A stretch of 64,000 bases of DNA from Amphiura filiformis. Its lineage: Eukaryota; Echinodermata; Ophiuroidea; Amphilepidida; Amphiuridae. Below are positions 1 through 12,599 of the stretch, one piece after another. Location of the stretch: assembly GCF_039555335.1 (NCBI RefSeq), contig NC_092646.1, positions 26,341,780-26,405,779 of the forward strand, in the 5' to 3' direction. Positions within the stretch are counted from its first letter, which is position 1. Each line of letters opens with the position of its first letter. Position numbers and translations under genes: made by a program. Under the pieces are notes generated by a model. That model searched no databases. It had not been told where the DNA came from and was given only the letters and a program-made list of their open reading frames with translations.

Positions 1-2768
1 TGAGAATCGATGCAAAATTCAAGACTTTCCCTGCTACGGATACAACGCCCATGATGCCTCACGTGAACTGATCGTAGGCCTACATTTACATCACCATCAG
101 CCGCTCATGCAGAATAGTCATGATGACGCGTGAAGTTCCACGGAAACGTTTACAAAAGTTTCGAAAATGGTGCCCCAAAATTAAACTTGGAAGCAACTTG
201 AAAATGGCCGGCTTGTCAATAGGTTCTCATCACGGGTCAGTTATACTGTATGACCTTTATATAACAAGACATTGATATTAACACATTTTTGGTTTACATG
301 AATAAATGGTGATGGTCCCTTTGTTAATTTGTCTTTATAATTAGAGTTTCTTGGGTAAATTTCCCCTGAAAAGTGGACTTTTTGTCACTTGGGTGGGTGG
401 GTGTGTCTAGGCATGCCTAAGGGGGTGTGTGGGTGGGTGGGTGTAGGCCCTATGTCTCAGGGTTAGCATTATGCCTTACCGTTTCTTCCCCGATCCTGGG
501 GGTGGCCGTACTGCATTGCCGATGGGGTCCTATATGCCAGGCCGATTCCTAATTCAATTACCATTCCCTGTATACATCCTGTAGTAGCTGAAATAGACAA
601 AAATAATAATGCCCATGTATTTATATACAAAGAGGCCTAATTGTGTTTACCAGACCAATTTGCAACAACACTCTATTTTAGCCCCAAAATGAAGATGCTT
701 GGGTTAATGCAGCTCCTAGGTCCTGTTATCTAGTGAAAAGAGTTAAGAGTCATTTAAATTTCAATTGTATACAATAAATACAAAATCGCCCCTGGGTGCC
801 AGCTTATTTTAAAGCTTGCGCATATTATTATAGGCATATAGAAGATTCAATGGGAAACTGATTTTGGTCGATTTGTGCCCCGTATAATGAGCTATATGAG
901 TATAATTATACAAAAACATGTGTCCCCAGGCACCGACCCTCCCCCTCAAAAAAAATTAAAAACGGAGAAAATGAGAAAGGAAAAATGAGAAATGAAGAAA
1001 AAGACCAGAGAAAGTTAAACATGTTAAATTGCAATTGAGTAGGCCCATACATAAAAGGCTGCACAGTCGGGTTGACGTAGGCCTGTGGTGCTTGAAAGCT
1101 CCTGAAAGTATAGTCATTGCTCGGCCGAAAAGCGTGGAAATATAGGCCTAATGCAGGGTCCGTGACATTTTGTTACAAGTCAGTATTAAAGTCATGATTT
1201 TGTTATTCTTTACCCAAATTACTGAAATCATAATTAGGCCTATCTACTGGGAAGGGGTTTTGTCCATGTTCAGCATATCTTTAAGGCGAAGTGAAAGAAA
1301 ACACACTACATGGAGTTCTGTGGCGGATAATTATGACTTTAGGCGGAAATGAAATGATTAGTTTCCCGTCACATTTTTTTCAGTAAATATGAGGTCATGG
1401 TTTCATTATTCATTATTTTTGAAAATTTCATTATTGTCACAACTTTCATTTACATGGCTATTATGCCTACTATATTGTTGATGAAAGACCATCTCAAAAC
1501 AGGCATTAATGCTTAGATTAAAGCCTCCATTTCTCCGTTTTACAAAATCAAAATTCCGTTTTGCAATTTTGCCATTTTCCGTGATTTTCCCTTTTACTCA
1601 TAAATCCCTATAAAAACACCTTACAAAGCAAAATGACAACATGAACTTGTTAGTTATTTGTCCTACCTTACTGAAGCCGACCTTCAACATTGCCATTGAA
1701 GTATAACATAAGTAATTCCTTGGTATGTTTTTCATCACAGTATCAGCTAGGCTTAGAGAAAAAACGCAATTTTTTGACCAAAAATGCGAGATGGCAACTT
1801 CAAAATGCGAGAAAAAAGCGAGATTTATGCCCAAAAATTGGCGAAAATCAAAAAAGGTAAAAAAATTGAGTGAGGGCAGTATTTCATTGACTCCATACCC
1901 CTGAGTGATGCCAAAACAAAGCATGGAAATTGCCGACCGGACTATCAAAAATACACAAATTTTGTCCTCATAAATCAGCTTAAAAGGTCAATATACTGCA
2001 AGGTTTGAGTAGTAAATAAAGAATATTACTTGTGTTGTTGCTTGAATGTGCCAGAAAATGGACTGTTTTTGTACATTCAGGCTGGAAAATCAGGTCAAAC
2101 TTTAGCTTTTTAGTTGCAATGGTTGTCGAATTCTGCAACCTTTCGCCACAGAAATAGATTTTCGTGGTAGAAATGAATCTTTTAAAAGCGAGAAAAGCAC
2201 TAAAAAGCAAGATTCACGGCGAGAAAAGCAAATTTTTGGATAGTTTTAAATATTTTTCAAGAAAATTCTTACTTTTCTGTCAATTTTAAGCTTACTTTTT
2301 CAGAATTTTTCATTTTCGATTTTCCGTGCTCAAATTCCAATTTCCGTGATTTTTTCCCGTTTTCTTTAGCTTAGATCATCATTACAGACATTTCATGCAT
2401 TTTGCAACAGATTGAGGAAAGATTTGAATTTGTTTTGATTAAAATGAAAAGAAATTTGCAATTTTTGTAATCACTAGAAACATGAGGTAATCTTTAAATT
2501 TTCATTATTTACCACATCCTCTACCCCTACAACTAAGAAAAGCTGCTGATTATGATTAGCAGGGGATGTCAGACATTTTGAGAGTTTCAATTTTGATTAT
2601 TTCCATCTCAATTTTCAGATAATTGACTTTTTTATGAAAATAGTGAAAGTTTTGGTCAATTGAAAAAGTGATGCGGGCGGGTGACGGGAAACTAATAATT
2701 TCATTAGGCCTACATGATAGACCTTATGTCGAAATTGCTCTGTTGACCTACAAACACAACGAATTTAA
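1..2768. other. No gene seen; AT-rich repeat-like DNA
   Basis: No reading frame here shows a recognisable domain or splice pattern. A GGGTG-type simple repeat lies near 386-445. Around 1,520-2,360 there are several scattered copies of words such as TTTCCGTGATTTT and GCGAGA, which look like a degenerate dispersed repeat. A stretch near 1,220-1,350 resembles one near 6,040-6,170 (CTGGGAAGGG, AGTGAAAGAAA, GAGTTCT), so it is probably an old repeat pair. TAGGCCTA words are frequent. Confidence 0.6.
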
Positions 2769-3083
2769 GGGATGGCATTTTCTTCGGAAGGGGGGTCCCA
2801 AATTTACAAAAAGTCAGCGTCAATAAAATTGCGACCCCCTCCCTATTTCGTCAACAAAAATGTATGCCCCCCATCACCGATACACCTTAGGCCTACCCCC
2901 TTGAACAGGCTAAAATTGTATTGAAATCAGTCTTTTTGAATAAAATTAACACACTATGGTCATCTTGTGATACATTTTGGGCATCAAAAACTTTATGACC
3001 CCCACCCCCTATTTTTCTTTCCAGAAATTTATGACGGCCCTGTAATTGGGACCCACCCCCTTCCTTCCGAAGAAAATGCCAGC
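2769..3083. mobile_element. MITE-like element, TTCTTCGG termini
   Basis: The ends are inverted: GGCATTTTCTTCGGAAGG on the left is matched by CCTTCCGAAGAAAATGCC on the right, followed inside by GGGGTCCC and GGGACCC. The interior contains no coding sequence. The same terminal sequence bounds the element at 41,401-41,899, so this is a dispersed non-autonomous family. Confidence 0.6.
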
Positions 3084-3935
3084 CTCCTTGTAAATCATAA
3101 ATATGCCAGAAAATCAATTTCCTATGAAAGATCGTAGGCCCTACATTTATGGCTTTAAAGACGGACTGAGAATTGTGAGTCTGCATGGTGCATGACAGTG
3201 GACCAGTAACATTTTGCCACTTGAGTTCGAGGGTGTGGGGTGGGGGTTAAAGCAATAGGCATAATAGGTCTGAAATTGATGTGCCAATTGGACCTTCATT
3301 TTGCAGAATTTTCCAACTACTCCCCTTCATATGCATGGATTAACAAGTGGCCGTTATCGCTTCTGCATGCTTTGGACACCCGTAGGCCTACACTTTATCA
3401 ATAATTTGGCTTCAATTGGGCTTTCATTTGACACTTTTTAAAACTTTTTCCAACCAAATAATAGTGTCAAAATGGTGTCAATTATTAGGCCTTCACTTGC
3501 CAGCCTCCTTGTAAATCATAAATATGCCAGAAAATCAATTTCCTATGAAAGATCGTATAGGCCCTACATTTATGGCTTTAAAGACGGACTCAATCCTGAG
3601 AATTGTGAGTCTGCATGGTGCATGACAGTGGACCAGTAACATTTTGCCACTTGAGTTCGAGGGTGTGGGGTGGGGGTTAAAGCAATAGGCATAATAGGTC
3701 TGAAATTGATGTGCCAATTGGACCTTCATTTTGCAGAATTTTCCAACTACTCCCCTTCATATGGATTAACAAGTGGCCGTTATCGCTTCTGCATGCTTTG
3801 GACACCCGTAGGCCAACACTTTATCAATAATTTGGCTTCAATTGGGCTTTCATTTGACACTTTTTTAAACTTTTTCCAACCAAATAGGCCTAATAGTGTC
3901 AAAATGGTGTCAATTATTAGGCCTTCACTTGCGGC
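3081..3935. repeat. Tandem duplication, 421-bp unit, two copies
   Basis: Positions 3,081-3,501 and 3,502 to about 3,935 are nearly identical head-to-tail copies. They differ by a few short indels: copy 2 has an extra TAGGCC-type hexamer at 3,885-3,892 that copy 1 lacks at 3,459-3,460, and copy 1 has an extra ATGC after CTTCAT. The short frames read from both copies are shadows of the duplication. No protein family is recognisable. Confidence 0.9.
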
Positions 3936-3949
3936 AGACCCCCCCCCTT

Positions 3950-5010
3950 GCGCATCGGTATGGAAGTCGCCCTTTTCGATTCGGGCACTAATTAGGTTTT
4001 AACCAATAAATATTAATTGTATTTTAGCGGTCTTCAACAATCCGCCCCCCCCTTTACCAGTGCAGAGGAACATTGAACATTTCAAGATTGCTAAATCTTC
4101 GTCTTCTTGCAAATTTTAATTGAATTAGGCCTAGGTCTGACCGTAAAACATAATAGGCCTGCATCTAAATTTTAGGCCTAGGCCGACATGACGAGTAGGC
4201 CCCTATAATTAAGTAGGCCTAGGTCAACTAGGTCATTAAGCTCAAGCCTTTGCATCGGGGCCTGAGATTGGAATTCCAGTTTCCTTTCTCACGAAGTAAG
4301 GGCTAAGAGTAAAATTGTACAATTGTGTTTGGGAGTGGCCTTCTCTCTTTTCTCTTTTTCCTAGCTATTTTCTTCCATTTCTTGCTTTGTTTATCAAAGC
4401 TATCTAGGCCAGCATGCATATGGCCGTGTGTCTTGAAGTGGTGTTCCTTTGCGTTTCGTTAGTAAATTTCTAGGATCGCACATCATTTTGCATTGAAACA
4501 TTCATAACTTCCAAATTAAAGATCCTATCATAGCAAAATGATGAATGGAAAAAGTCCAATCTTTCCAAATATGGCATCTAATTTTCAGCAGGGGTAAGTC
4601 TAAAACAGGTAAAAATCCAAATATGCATGAAAAAGTTGTCAAAAAGTAGCACCTCCTCAAAAACATGTAACATCCAAACCATAGCACCTATCTAAAAAAC
4701 AACCTTATTGATGCAAAGTAGAGGCAATGGCCCACCCAAAAATGTATACTTTGATAGGGTTACCCCTACTTGATGTACTTTTTTGATACACGGAATGACA
4801 CATTACAAAATTTTCCATCAAAATTTGAGGAAAATACAAAAATAATACTTGAATTGCTAAAAGGGCCTCTTAATACTAAAATCTTAGTGTGTTCTTAAAA
4901 ACATTAATACATTTGTAAAGTGCAAGCAACAACCATCCTAAAAATGTTTACTTTGATAAGGTTACACCTAAATAGGGTACTTTCTGTGGTGTGATGTCAC
5001 GGTACACCGA
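3950..5010. other. No gene seen; TAGGCCTA-dense stretch and weak duplication
   Basis: Positions 4,120-4,230 contain at least five TAGGCC or GGCCTA words in about 110 bases, the densest cluster I noticed. Positions 4,720-4,800 and 4,920-5,010 resemble each other (GTTTACTTTGATA, GGTTACACCTA, then GGTACTTTC or similar), suggesting an old direct duplication. No coding potential was recognised. Confidence 0.5.
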
Positions 5011-5124
5011 AACATGCTGACATAAAAGACGTAAATTTTGTTCAGTTTTAAAAAATTAAAAGAACTAATCTCTTGTGTTGACTTCAAACATGTAAAAACT
5101 ACAGGTATTAACCACAAGTTCTTC

Positions 5125-5285
5125 CTAGCAATACTTTCGGGCTCTGTTGCTTATATACTATCCAGAGAGGTTGCGTGTTTCGGGCTCTGTGTTGTTTTTA
5201 TCCAGAGAGGTTGCGTCATCAACCAAGCCCTACCAAATTCAGCTGAATTTTTGTGGCGCCCTCTACGGAGGGGCCACATATAGGC
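5125..5285. repeat. Dispersed repeat with duplicated GGGCTCTG..TATCCAGAG core
   Basis: The word pair CGGGCTCTGT and TATCCAGAGAGGTTGCGT occurs twice here (near 5,140-5,175 and 5,180-5,215). A similar block occurs inverted near 59,870-59,915. It is a dispersed repeat fragment without coding sequence. Confidence 0.55.
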
Positions 5286-5289
5286 ATGT

Positions 5290-7010
5290 ACTTTGTGAAT
5301 AGCTTCTAATTTCACTCTTGCTAGATTTACTCCTTAATTGTTTTGCTAAAATTATGCCCAGCTCAGAAATAAAACCACAATATGCTAGGATTTTATTTTA
5401 TTATTGTTTTCTGATATGCACGGGATAAAATGATGTGTGTATATTCTTTGTTTAAAATACAAAATTAATGGACTTATAAAAACACCAAATAACCCGTGAC
5501 CTTTGTATGGTTTAAACCAGTTTACCGCCTCTTAGAACCCGATAGACGGTGACATTTGACCATTCTAATTATGTATGTTTTGAACATGTTTGCACATGAA
5601 CTAGTTGTTTACAGTGTGAAGAATCTACAACATGCTCATCTATCAGGGCACAGTTCTTTAACCCCAATACATTTGTGCATTCATTGAATGACCTTTGAAA
5701 ATGTGAGTACAAAAACTCATACTTTGCAAATTAAGGTCAAATTTTGCACTATGATTATTTAATTGAGGTTATTGATAATATAGTGATTGCACACAGTGCA
5801 CCTAATCCTTAAACCAACACCAATTAATTATAGTTGACCAACACATCCACTGTCCAAACATGAAATCACTAATGGTTTATGTGCTTGAATACAGCTCAGT
5901 ATCTTTGTGGTGACTATCTCTGATAAAAAACAAAACATTAATTAACGAAAATCAATCCTGGTCAGCAGAGAAAGGAATAAATTTGGAAGACATGACTGTG
6001 TTGAAGGTCAGAAGTTTATTTGCAAAAATAATATTTATTGTAATATGCCTAACTGCTGGGAAGGGTTCCTAGCAAGGTAAAGTGAAAGAAACCCCAATGG
6101 CTATTTTGTCTGTTTAAAATAGAGTTCTATGGCCGACTTAAAGTCATAATTATGACGTAATTTTGTTATTTATTAATTAATTTTTAGCAGAATTAATAAC
6201 ATAAAAATGGGCTGTGCCCATTTCATGAAGAATAACGATCGATCTTACCCTTGATTTAACAGGCCTGTCAATTTCTTGGTATTGTTTGATATGAAAGGAG
6301 GGTATGATTGTTTTGTATTAGTTTAAGTATTTCCTAGCCTCTCTTAGCCACATGGTTGGCTACAAAAGACACAGAGTAGCCTATACCTTATAAACTGGCA
6401 TGAGTGCGCCGACCCCAAGTTTTCAACATTTCAGGATTGTTTCTGGACGGAGGTCGGGTGAAAAACGAAATTACGTTTACATGACTTTGTCGAAATTCGT
6501 CGTGTGACAAGAATGAGTGTATAGATGACTAGGGGGAAGCTTACTTATTTGTGTCTTCTAGTTATCCATCATATACCCTAGGCCCTGATAACGAAATTCA
6601 ACAATATTCAATATCCAAAGCAATATCCTCACTTCAACGGCCCCCAAAACAGAACTCCCACCCCACATAATCGCACATTGACACGTAAGCTTCATTCCAT
6701 GAAGCATTTCTCTCGTATTTGATCATCTTCTACTCTTCCCTAAAAAAATCATTATAATACCAAATCTAATCACCATGGAATTCACCATATCCCGTCCAGC
6801 TCACATTGGGCGCCACATTCCTTTTTTAAAGGAATTTTTATTATAACTCTTGACACTCTTTAATAGCTCACATGCAGTGAGCAATTATAAAAAATATAAT
6901 CATTTATAATATAAATGTGTGCATATTATTTTAAATGTCCAATTTTAAAATTCCAATATTATGAATGAGGCTGAGCAGTGAGCAAATATTAAATTTTGGT
7001 CTGTAGTTAT
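5290..7010. other. No gene seen
   Basis: This AT-rich stretch has no recognised coding region, RNA gene or mobile element border. Short frames are random. A few TAGGCCT words occur. Confidence 0.5.
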
Positions 7011-7012
7011 TA

Positions 7013-7013
7013 C

Positions 7014-7045
<32 letters not shown>

Positions 7046-7316
7046 TATTAGATAATTAATTTTAAAATAATTAATTTTAAAATGATTAATTTAAAATGAT
7101 TAATTTATTAAATTAATTTATTTAATGGCTATTTAATACAGGCCTGTTAAAATCAATTACAACTGATTTATGGCAGTTAAAAAAAAACCTGAGATGGTTG
7201 TCTTCAGATTTCGGTGTCCCAAGATCTGTGTTAATTTAAAATTAATTAATTAATTAATTAATTAAATTATTAATTAATTAATTTATTTATTTATTTATAT
7301 TAACACAGATCTTTAT
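7013..7316. repeat. TTTA/TTAA low-complexity tract with a large hairpin
   Basis: TTTA repeats at about 7,013-7,045 are followed by AATTAATTTTAAA repeats. Between about 7,221 and 7,313 the words AGATCTGTGTTAAT and ATTAACACAGATCT enclose TTAA and TTTA repeats. This would form a long AT-rich hairpin. Confidence 0.75.
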
Positions 7317-7357
7317 CACAAAACAAATAGATCTTTAGTATAAAAGTACAGATTCAA

Positions 7358-7710
7358 AGACTTCATTCATTGTTGTAATGTAGAAAACCATGATGAACTG
7401 ATGAGTGCTCGTTTCTCCCATAGACTTTACATGGTGCCGTATCCCAATTTTGCACCACCCGGCGTCTTCGTTTACTTAATTAATTAAATCTTATTTATTT
7501 CAAATCTCAGAACATCAAATTTGGTACCAAATTAAAGAGTACATTCTAGGCCTTTAGGCAATATCTTATTTAAAGACTTTATTCATTGTTGTAATATAGA
7601 AAAACCTTGATGACCAAAGTGCTCATTTCTCCCATAGACTTTACATGGTGCCGTATCCCAATTCCGTATCCCAATTACACCACCCTGCGTCTTCGTTTAC
7701 TTAATTACTT
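7358..7710. repeat. Direct duplication of about 130 bp
   Basis: Positions about 7,358-7,485 and 7,574-7,710 share long blocks, including TCTCCCATAGACTTTACATG and GTCTTCGTTTACTTAATTA. Between them lies a linker whose GGTACCAAATTAA text recurs after the second copy, so the duplicated unit may be about 215 bp. No coding content. Confidence 0.7.
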
Positions 7711-7714
7711 ACAA

Positions 7715-8925
7715 CTTTTTAATTAAAAACCTCAGTGAATATTAAGTTTGGTATCAAATTAAGGAGTACACTATAGGCTTTAAAATGAATGCAAATTTGA
7801 TTGCATTAGAAATGATTAAAGGTGCTTGCTTATTACATAAGTCATTTTTTACTAAAATATGAAACAACACCACCCTATTGAGTACACCAGTTCACGACGC
7901 ACGGCCATATATATTAGCCTACACTGGCTATCCAGGCTTGTGCATATGTATGAGCTTGGAACGGTCCATGGTTTTCCATGGATTAGCATGTGTTCCTCAC
8001 GGACCAACCTGGGTAAACAAACAAACTATAGGCCTATATACAAACTAATGCATTTCACCAAAGCATAGTGCCCTCGGCTCGGTCTCTCGGATAGTCTTCC
8101 AATGGCCCGTATCACATGTAGGGGCCTATCATGGGCTTATGAAAACCTCTAACAATTTTAGAGCGATAAACGAGAAACACTTACTTTTTGCACCACATCT
8201 GCTTCATTGTTCAGCCTAGTATGAATTCCCTTGATCCATATATTCTTGGTAGAGGAAAGTTCGACATAATTTTACACCAAAAGATGCCACAACACGAAAA
8301 ACTTTTTACCAAGCAGACGCCAAGCAGCCGTTTGTGAAGCACAAACTTTGTCAAATCAGGTCAAATGGTTTCGACCGCATCACTTCGTGTAGTCTGCGAA
8401 CATGAATTTATTATTTTACAAGTATTAATTTAATTAAGTATAGGCCCTAACATCCTTTTACATTTTGGTACGACAGTTAGCAGTTACAAAATGGGTTAAG
8501 AATGACTTTTAATTCAGCCCTCATCAACAATTCTAAAGCACTCTTTTTGCGTGCGTAATAATACGAATATAAAGTTTCACTTTGGTGCGCCGCTGGCAGA
8601 TAATGATATGCGGCAGCGTAGGTGCAATGCACCTGTCACTCAGCTGATCAATGTTTGCATACCGGGCGTAAATAGGGTTAGGATAGGGCCTAAAGTTAGA
8701 GAACTTCGGGTGAATTAGGCATATGCTAAATCTATGCAGGTTTTTTAGTTTGTTTCACAAAATTTTACGCCCCCCCCCCTTCGCGTCCGCTCAAAATTTT
8801 CGCATTCCCCCCTTTTAAAACTTTTAAGTAAATGTTTACCCTCATAGTTCAAGTAAAAAAAATCAGATTCCCCTCAACACTCACCCCTAAAAGCCCCCCC
8901 CCCTTAGAATGGCTACTACCATATC
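7715..8925. other. No gene seen
   Basis: Nothing here reads as an exon, RNA gene or clear transposon border. C-runs near 8,770 and 8,895 belong to the C-rich dispersed repeats common in this window. Confidence 0.45.
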
Positions 8926-8929
8926 AATG

Positions 8930-9165
8930 AAATCAAGGTCTTTCTTGGCTTTCTGGTAGAAAATTGCCTGAAGATTTTCGGATGACAATTGTAGGGGTCT
9001 TTTTAGAGTTGAATTATCAAAATCAAGGATCTGTCAGAAAATCTATTTTGGTCAAATTTAGGGGGTCTTTCGGAGCTGTAACAATTCAGAAAAGAGGGTC
9101 TTTCCAGGGAAATAAACCTGTATGGTAATTTGTGTTTAGTGTCCACCCTACTCCCTATTGTGGGA
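8930..9165. repeat. GGGTCTTTCGGAGCTG-type dispersed repeat, copy 1
   Basis: The block carries repeated phrases of the form GGGTCTTT(C/T)nGAGCTG. Related copies lie at about 14,765-15,175 and, in the opposite orientation, at about 40,025-40,440. The phrases are spaced irregularly, so this is a dispersed repeat with an internal degenerate tandem structure. Confidence 0.6.
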
Positions 9166-9169
9166 CAAT

Positions 9170-10014
9170 GCGGCACAGTAGTGCCCCCGCTGGTGGTGTA
9201 CTGTGCAAAAACAAATTGGGTCATCACTTTCGTCATTTGGCCAAAATCCCCATTTAGACTGGTCTAGCAATCCACCCCCCCCCCCTCCAACAATCTGGAT
9301 ACACCCAGTGTTTACCACCTGTATTTTTTGTACGTCAACAAATGTCATGATCCACCACGTGTTTGGGAACCCCCTTCAAACGCAATTGACAGCCCCAATG
9401 TCAATGACATTCTGCCCAGATCTAGTCTCGAAGGCCTGTCGGCTGCCCGAGTCCCCAAAGCCTACATGGTCCTACCAACAACGATTGATAATTGAGTTTC
9501 CCTGCCCTGTCCATGTTGCCACACCGTCGACGTCCTATACGATAAATATAAATTTAATACTCCGTTGGTGAGCGACGGGCGAGTGGTAGTGAGCGACAGG
9601 CGAGTGGTATTTCACTGAACGCAAGAAAAGGAGTTCTATCTGATTGGCTAGCAATCGATCGCTTAGGTCGCTCAGTAGTCAACTACAAACTCATGCATTC
9701 AATTCGATTGAAATCGATTATTCTATTATTGACGAAGATAAAGAGCGTGATAGTGTGTCAATAATGTACATTGTATTGCACCTGGTTTTACCAGCATTCC
9801 TTTATAAAATAATTTTCTCAAAGAGTTAAATATTATCAAAATTTTTACCCAGGATTTCAAATGTTTTACATCAAAATTGCAGTTAAACATATCCACAGCA
9901 AAATACCGGTCCTCACTAATTAGTACATTTAATTTCCAGTTAGTACATTTAAACGAAACCTGTGATTTACGTGACAACAAATAAAATTTTCTTACAATAG
10001 AAATATCATATGGG
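9170..10014. other. No gene seen
   Basis: The longest frame (9,203-9,571) crosses a C-run and has no family resemblance. Positions 9,567-9,612 hold a short direct repeat of GAGCGAC(G/A)GGCGAGTGGTA. Nothing else is supported. Confidence 0.45.
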
Positions 10015-10022
10015 ATACTGAT

Positions 10023-11517
10023 ATGGTAGGCCGCAACCGCCACAACGTGGAGCTGCTACGCGTAGCTGACTTTTTGTTCCGTGGAGCCAAATTGACCAAT
10101 CATGTTAGAGTTTTTCATTACTCGGAGGTAAAACTGACCAATCAAGTACGACTTACTCATTACGTGAAGCGAATTTAGTCATTAAGAATTTGCCAGACGA
10201 GCTTCACGTAGTTGCAAGATATCCTCGGTCACGATAGTTATGATTCAAAAAGTAATTTATGAAAAGTACGAACCGACTTATTATTAAGATGGACATGCAC
10301 TCACAAGAAACTCATACAGTATTGTACACAACTATATAGCTAGGCAGAGTGGTGGTAAACCATGCACACAATTCTGCGATCTGCAGTGTATCGCCGGGAG
10401 CTGATTTGTACATCTTGCGCGGCGTGGCCTGCGGAATTCGACCTTCAGCAAACCAGTTCGGATTTACTTTATATACTAGTAGTAGGCCATACATACTGTA
10501 GTTACGGTACTGCCCGTTCTCCTATACACAATACTCAGTGCGCTCACCATTGACGCGTGACCTAGTGTATGTTAGAAGTATTATGCCATTGCCTATATGA
10601 CGTCACTGTGTAAAAAATAATCAGTCAATATTTAAAGTATTCTCTGAAATTCTAGAAAATATAGTTTTGTAACATTTCCTAAATTTTTAGCTAATTTAGG
10701 TGTTTGGAAATATTGGTACTTTTGTGTTTTAGGAAGGATATGTAAACGACAGATAACACCAAAAAATATGAACAAATTATTTCTAAACCGTGTTAAGTCT
10801 GCAAACCATTATGCTTCTCATTTTCAAGAACGCTGGTTAACAATAAGCAGACTATTGTCTCATTTCGTAAACAAAAGCCCAGACAGTATTGTTACCTTGC
10901 GTTCGCTTTATAATCATTCACCCAACTGAAACTATAATACCAGCTCATTGTTCATTGCACAGGTAAAACAGACACAAGTGCAGTGTGTATTTAACCAGAG
11001 AAGATCTGATGTAACATAGTTGAGCTGTTTTCATTGAGTGTTATCTTGGTTTAATAGCTTTTAATGGGGTTTAAGTCCTTCAAAGGTCGTGGTGAATTCT
11101 ACTGTAGACATGACTGCATCATGATTATTTTAAAGTCAACAACATTCAACAATATGATCACCGTGATAGTATGACAGTATCAGTACCGTGGGTGTCAGTG
11201 ATCCTGGCCTGACACAGTAGACAAACAAACAAACACGCCACACACATGGCACATGCATGCAAGGTAACATTGACTATACACTAATCAAACAATGGTATTG
11301 ATCCTGTACAACTGTTGGTGGTTTATTTACATTCGATTCATTTAAAATCCACATAGTAAACATTAATTTTGGCAAGAGTTTTCTCTCTCTGGAACGATGA
11401 TGCATCAACTGGCTCCGCGTAATGAAAAGATCTAACATGATTGGTCAATTTAGCTCAGCGAAGCGAAAAGTAACCTACGCGTAGCAGCTCCACGTTGTGG
11501 CGGTTACGGCCAGCCAT
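10023..11517. mobile_element. DNA transposon, non-autonomous, 8-bp target duplication
   Basis: Roughly 100-bp terminal inverted repeats enclose 1,495 bp. The left arm holds GCCACAACGTGGAGCTGCTA and TTGACCAATCATGTTAGA; the right arm has the same words inverted. The flanks are a perfect direct repeat ATACTGAT at 10,015-10,022 and 11,518-11,525. An 8-bp duplication fits hAT and several other cut-and-paste superfamilies. The termini (ATGGTAGGCCG) are not typical of a family I can name, so I leave it unassigned. No transposase frame remains, so it would need a transposase from elsewhere. Confidence 0.85.
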
Positions 11518-11892
11518 ATACTGATCATGCGAAAATCGTAAAACATAGAATAGAAACAGTGTGGCCGGCTCTCAAAATCTCAAATTGTATGCATAGCCTG
11601 AGTCGCACGGCCTATCTCAAACAAAATCACCATGCGTAGTTGTTGAAAAACGTGAGGATTTATCGTACTACCACGGCAATTTTTAACACGAACATATAGG
11701 GATGATGACGGTGTGTTGGCTCACGGCAATGGACGTGGTGAATGGGGGTGAATCAATTCAATCTGAGTGAAAAAAGTCGTTGAAAGGATGATAAAGATGT
11801 TCAATACAGTCGTTTACTCGCCACAGCAGTATGGTATAAAAGCTTGTTCCCCGGGCTGGTTCCCCCACGCCACGTCAATGTACCTTCAAGTT

Positions 11893-12258
11893 CAGGGCCG
11901 GTTTACTCTTTGGGGGCCCTGGGCCAGGCTAAAATTTGGAGGCTCCTAAACGCACCGTGAGGAAGTCATGTGCACTCAAGTGGCCAAGTTTTTCGCATGA
12001 TTCTACTAGGACATTTGAGCGCGAAGCGTGCGAAAAAATTTCTTTTTTAGACTATTTAGCCCAAATTGAAGCTGCATTTTGCTATATAACAGGCCAGTGC
12101 GTGCGAAGCGCGCAAAATTGTGCAATTTTTGTACCCTATTTTGGCCCAAAACATGGTGTTTTTTCGGTTAAATTGGAAGATGCCCACTGCACAGGGCAAT
12201 TTTGGGGCCCCAAAATTTAGGGGCCCTGGGCCCGGGCCCTATTGTAAATCCGGCCCTT
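11893..12258. mobile_element. Foldback element, AGGGCCGGTTTAC termini
   Basis: CAGGGCCGGTTTAC at the left is mirrored by GTAAATCCGGCCCT at the right. The interior has GGGGGCCCTGGGCC near the left and its counterpart GGGGCCCTGGGCCCGGGCCC near the right. A related copy in reverse orientation occupies about 57,500-57,865. No coding sequence is recognised. Confidence 0.65.
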
Positions 12259-12599
12259 TTAATTTTTTTTCCTTCCAGATATTAAGTACACATAAGGCCA
12301 AATAAAAAATAAAACATGTTTCACGTCCCCTCCCGCTTCCTTTTTTGAGGTTTCTTCAATTTTATTTTTATTTTTTGAAATTCAGTTATAACTTTTCAAA
12401 ACAAGATATTCCTGAAAAAAATTGGTGTCAGTTCCAATTTACAATGTAATTATTATTTGAATGTAATGTTAAAGATGGAATTACATGAGAAGTTTTGCAC
12501 TGCAGCACTGACAGGAACATTTAGTGGTAGTTCATTTATCATTAAATAATTATACACTTACATACGTGTTTTGGCGCGGCGTCAGCCTTCTATTTTAGC

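Noticed and set aside
9203-9571. 122-codon frame with a poly-Pro stretch
   Set aside because: The poly-Pro comes from a C-run typical of local repeats; the rest has no family resemblance and no splice context.
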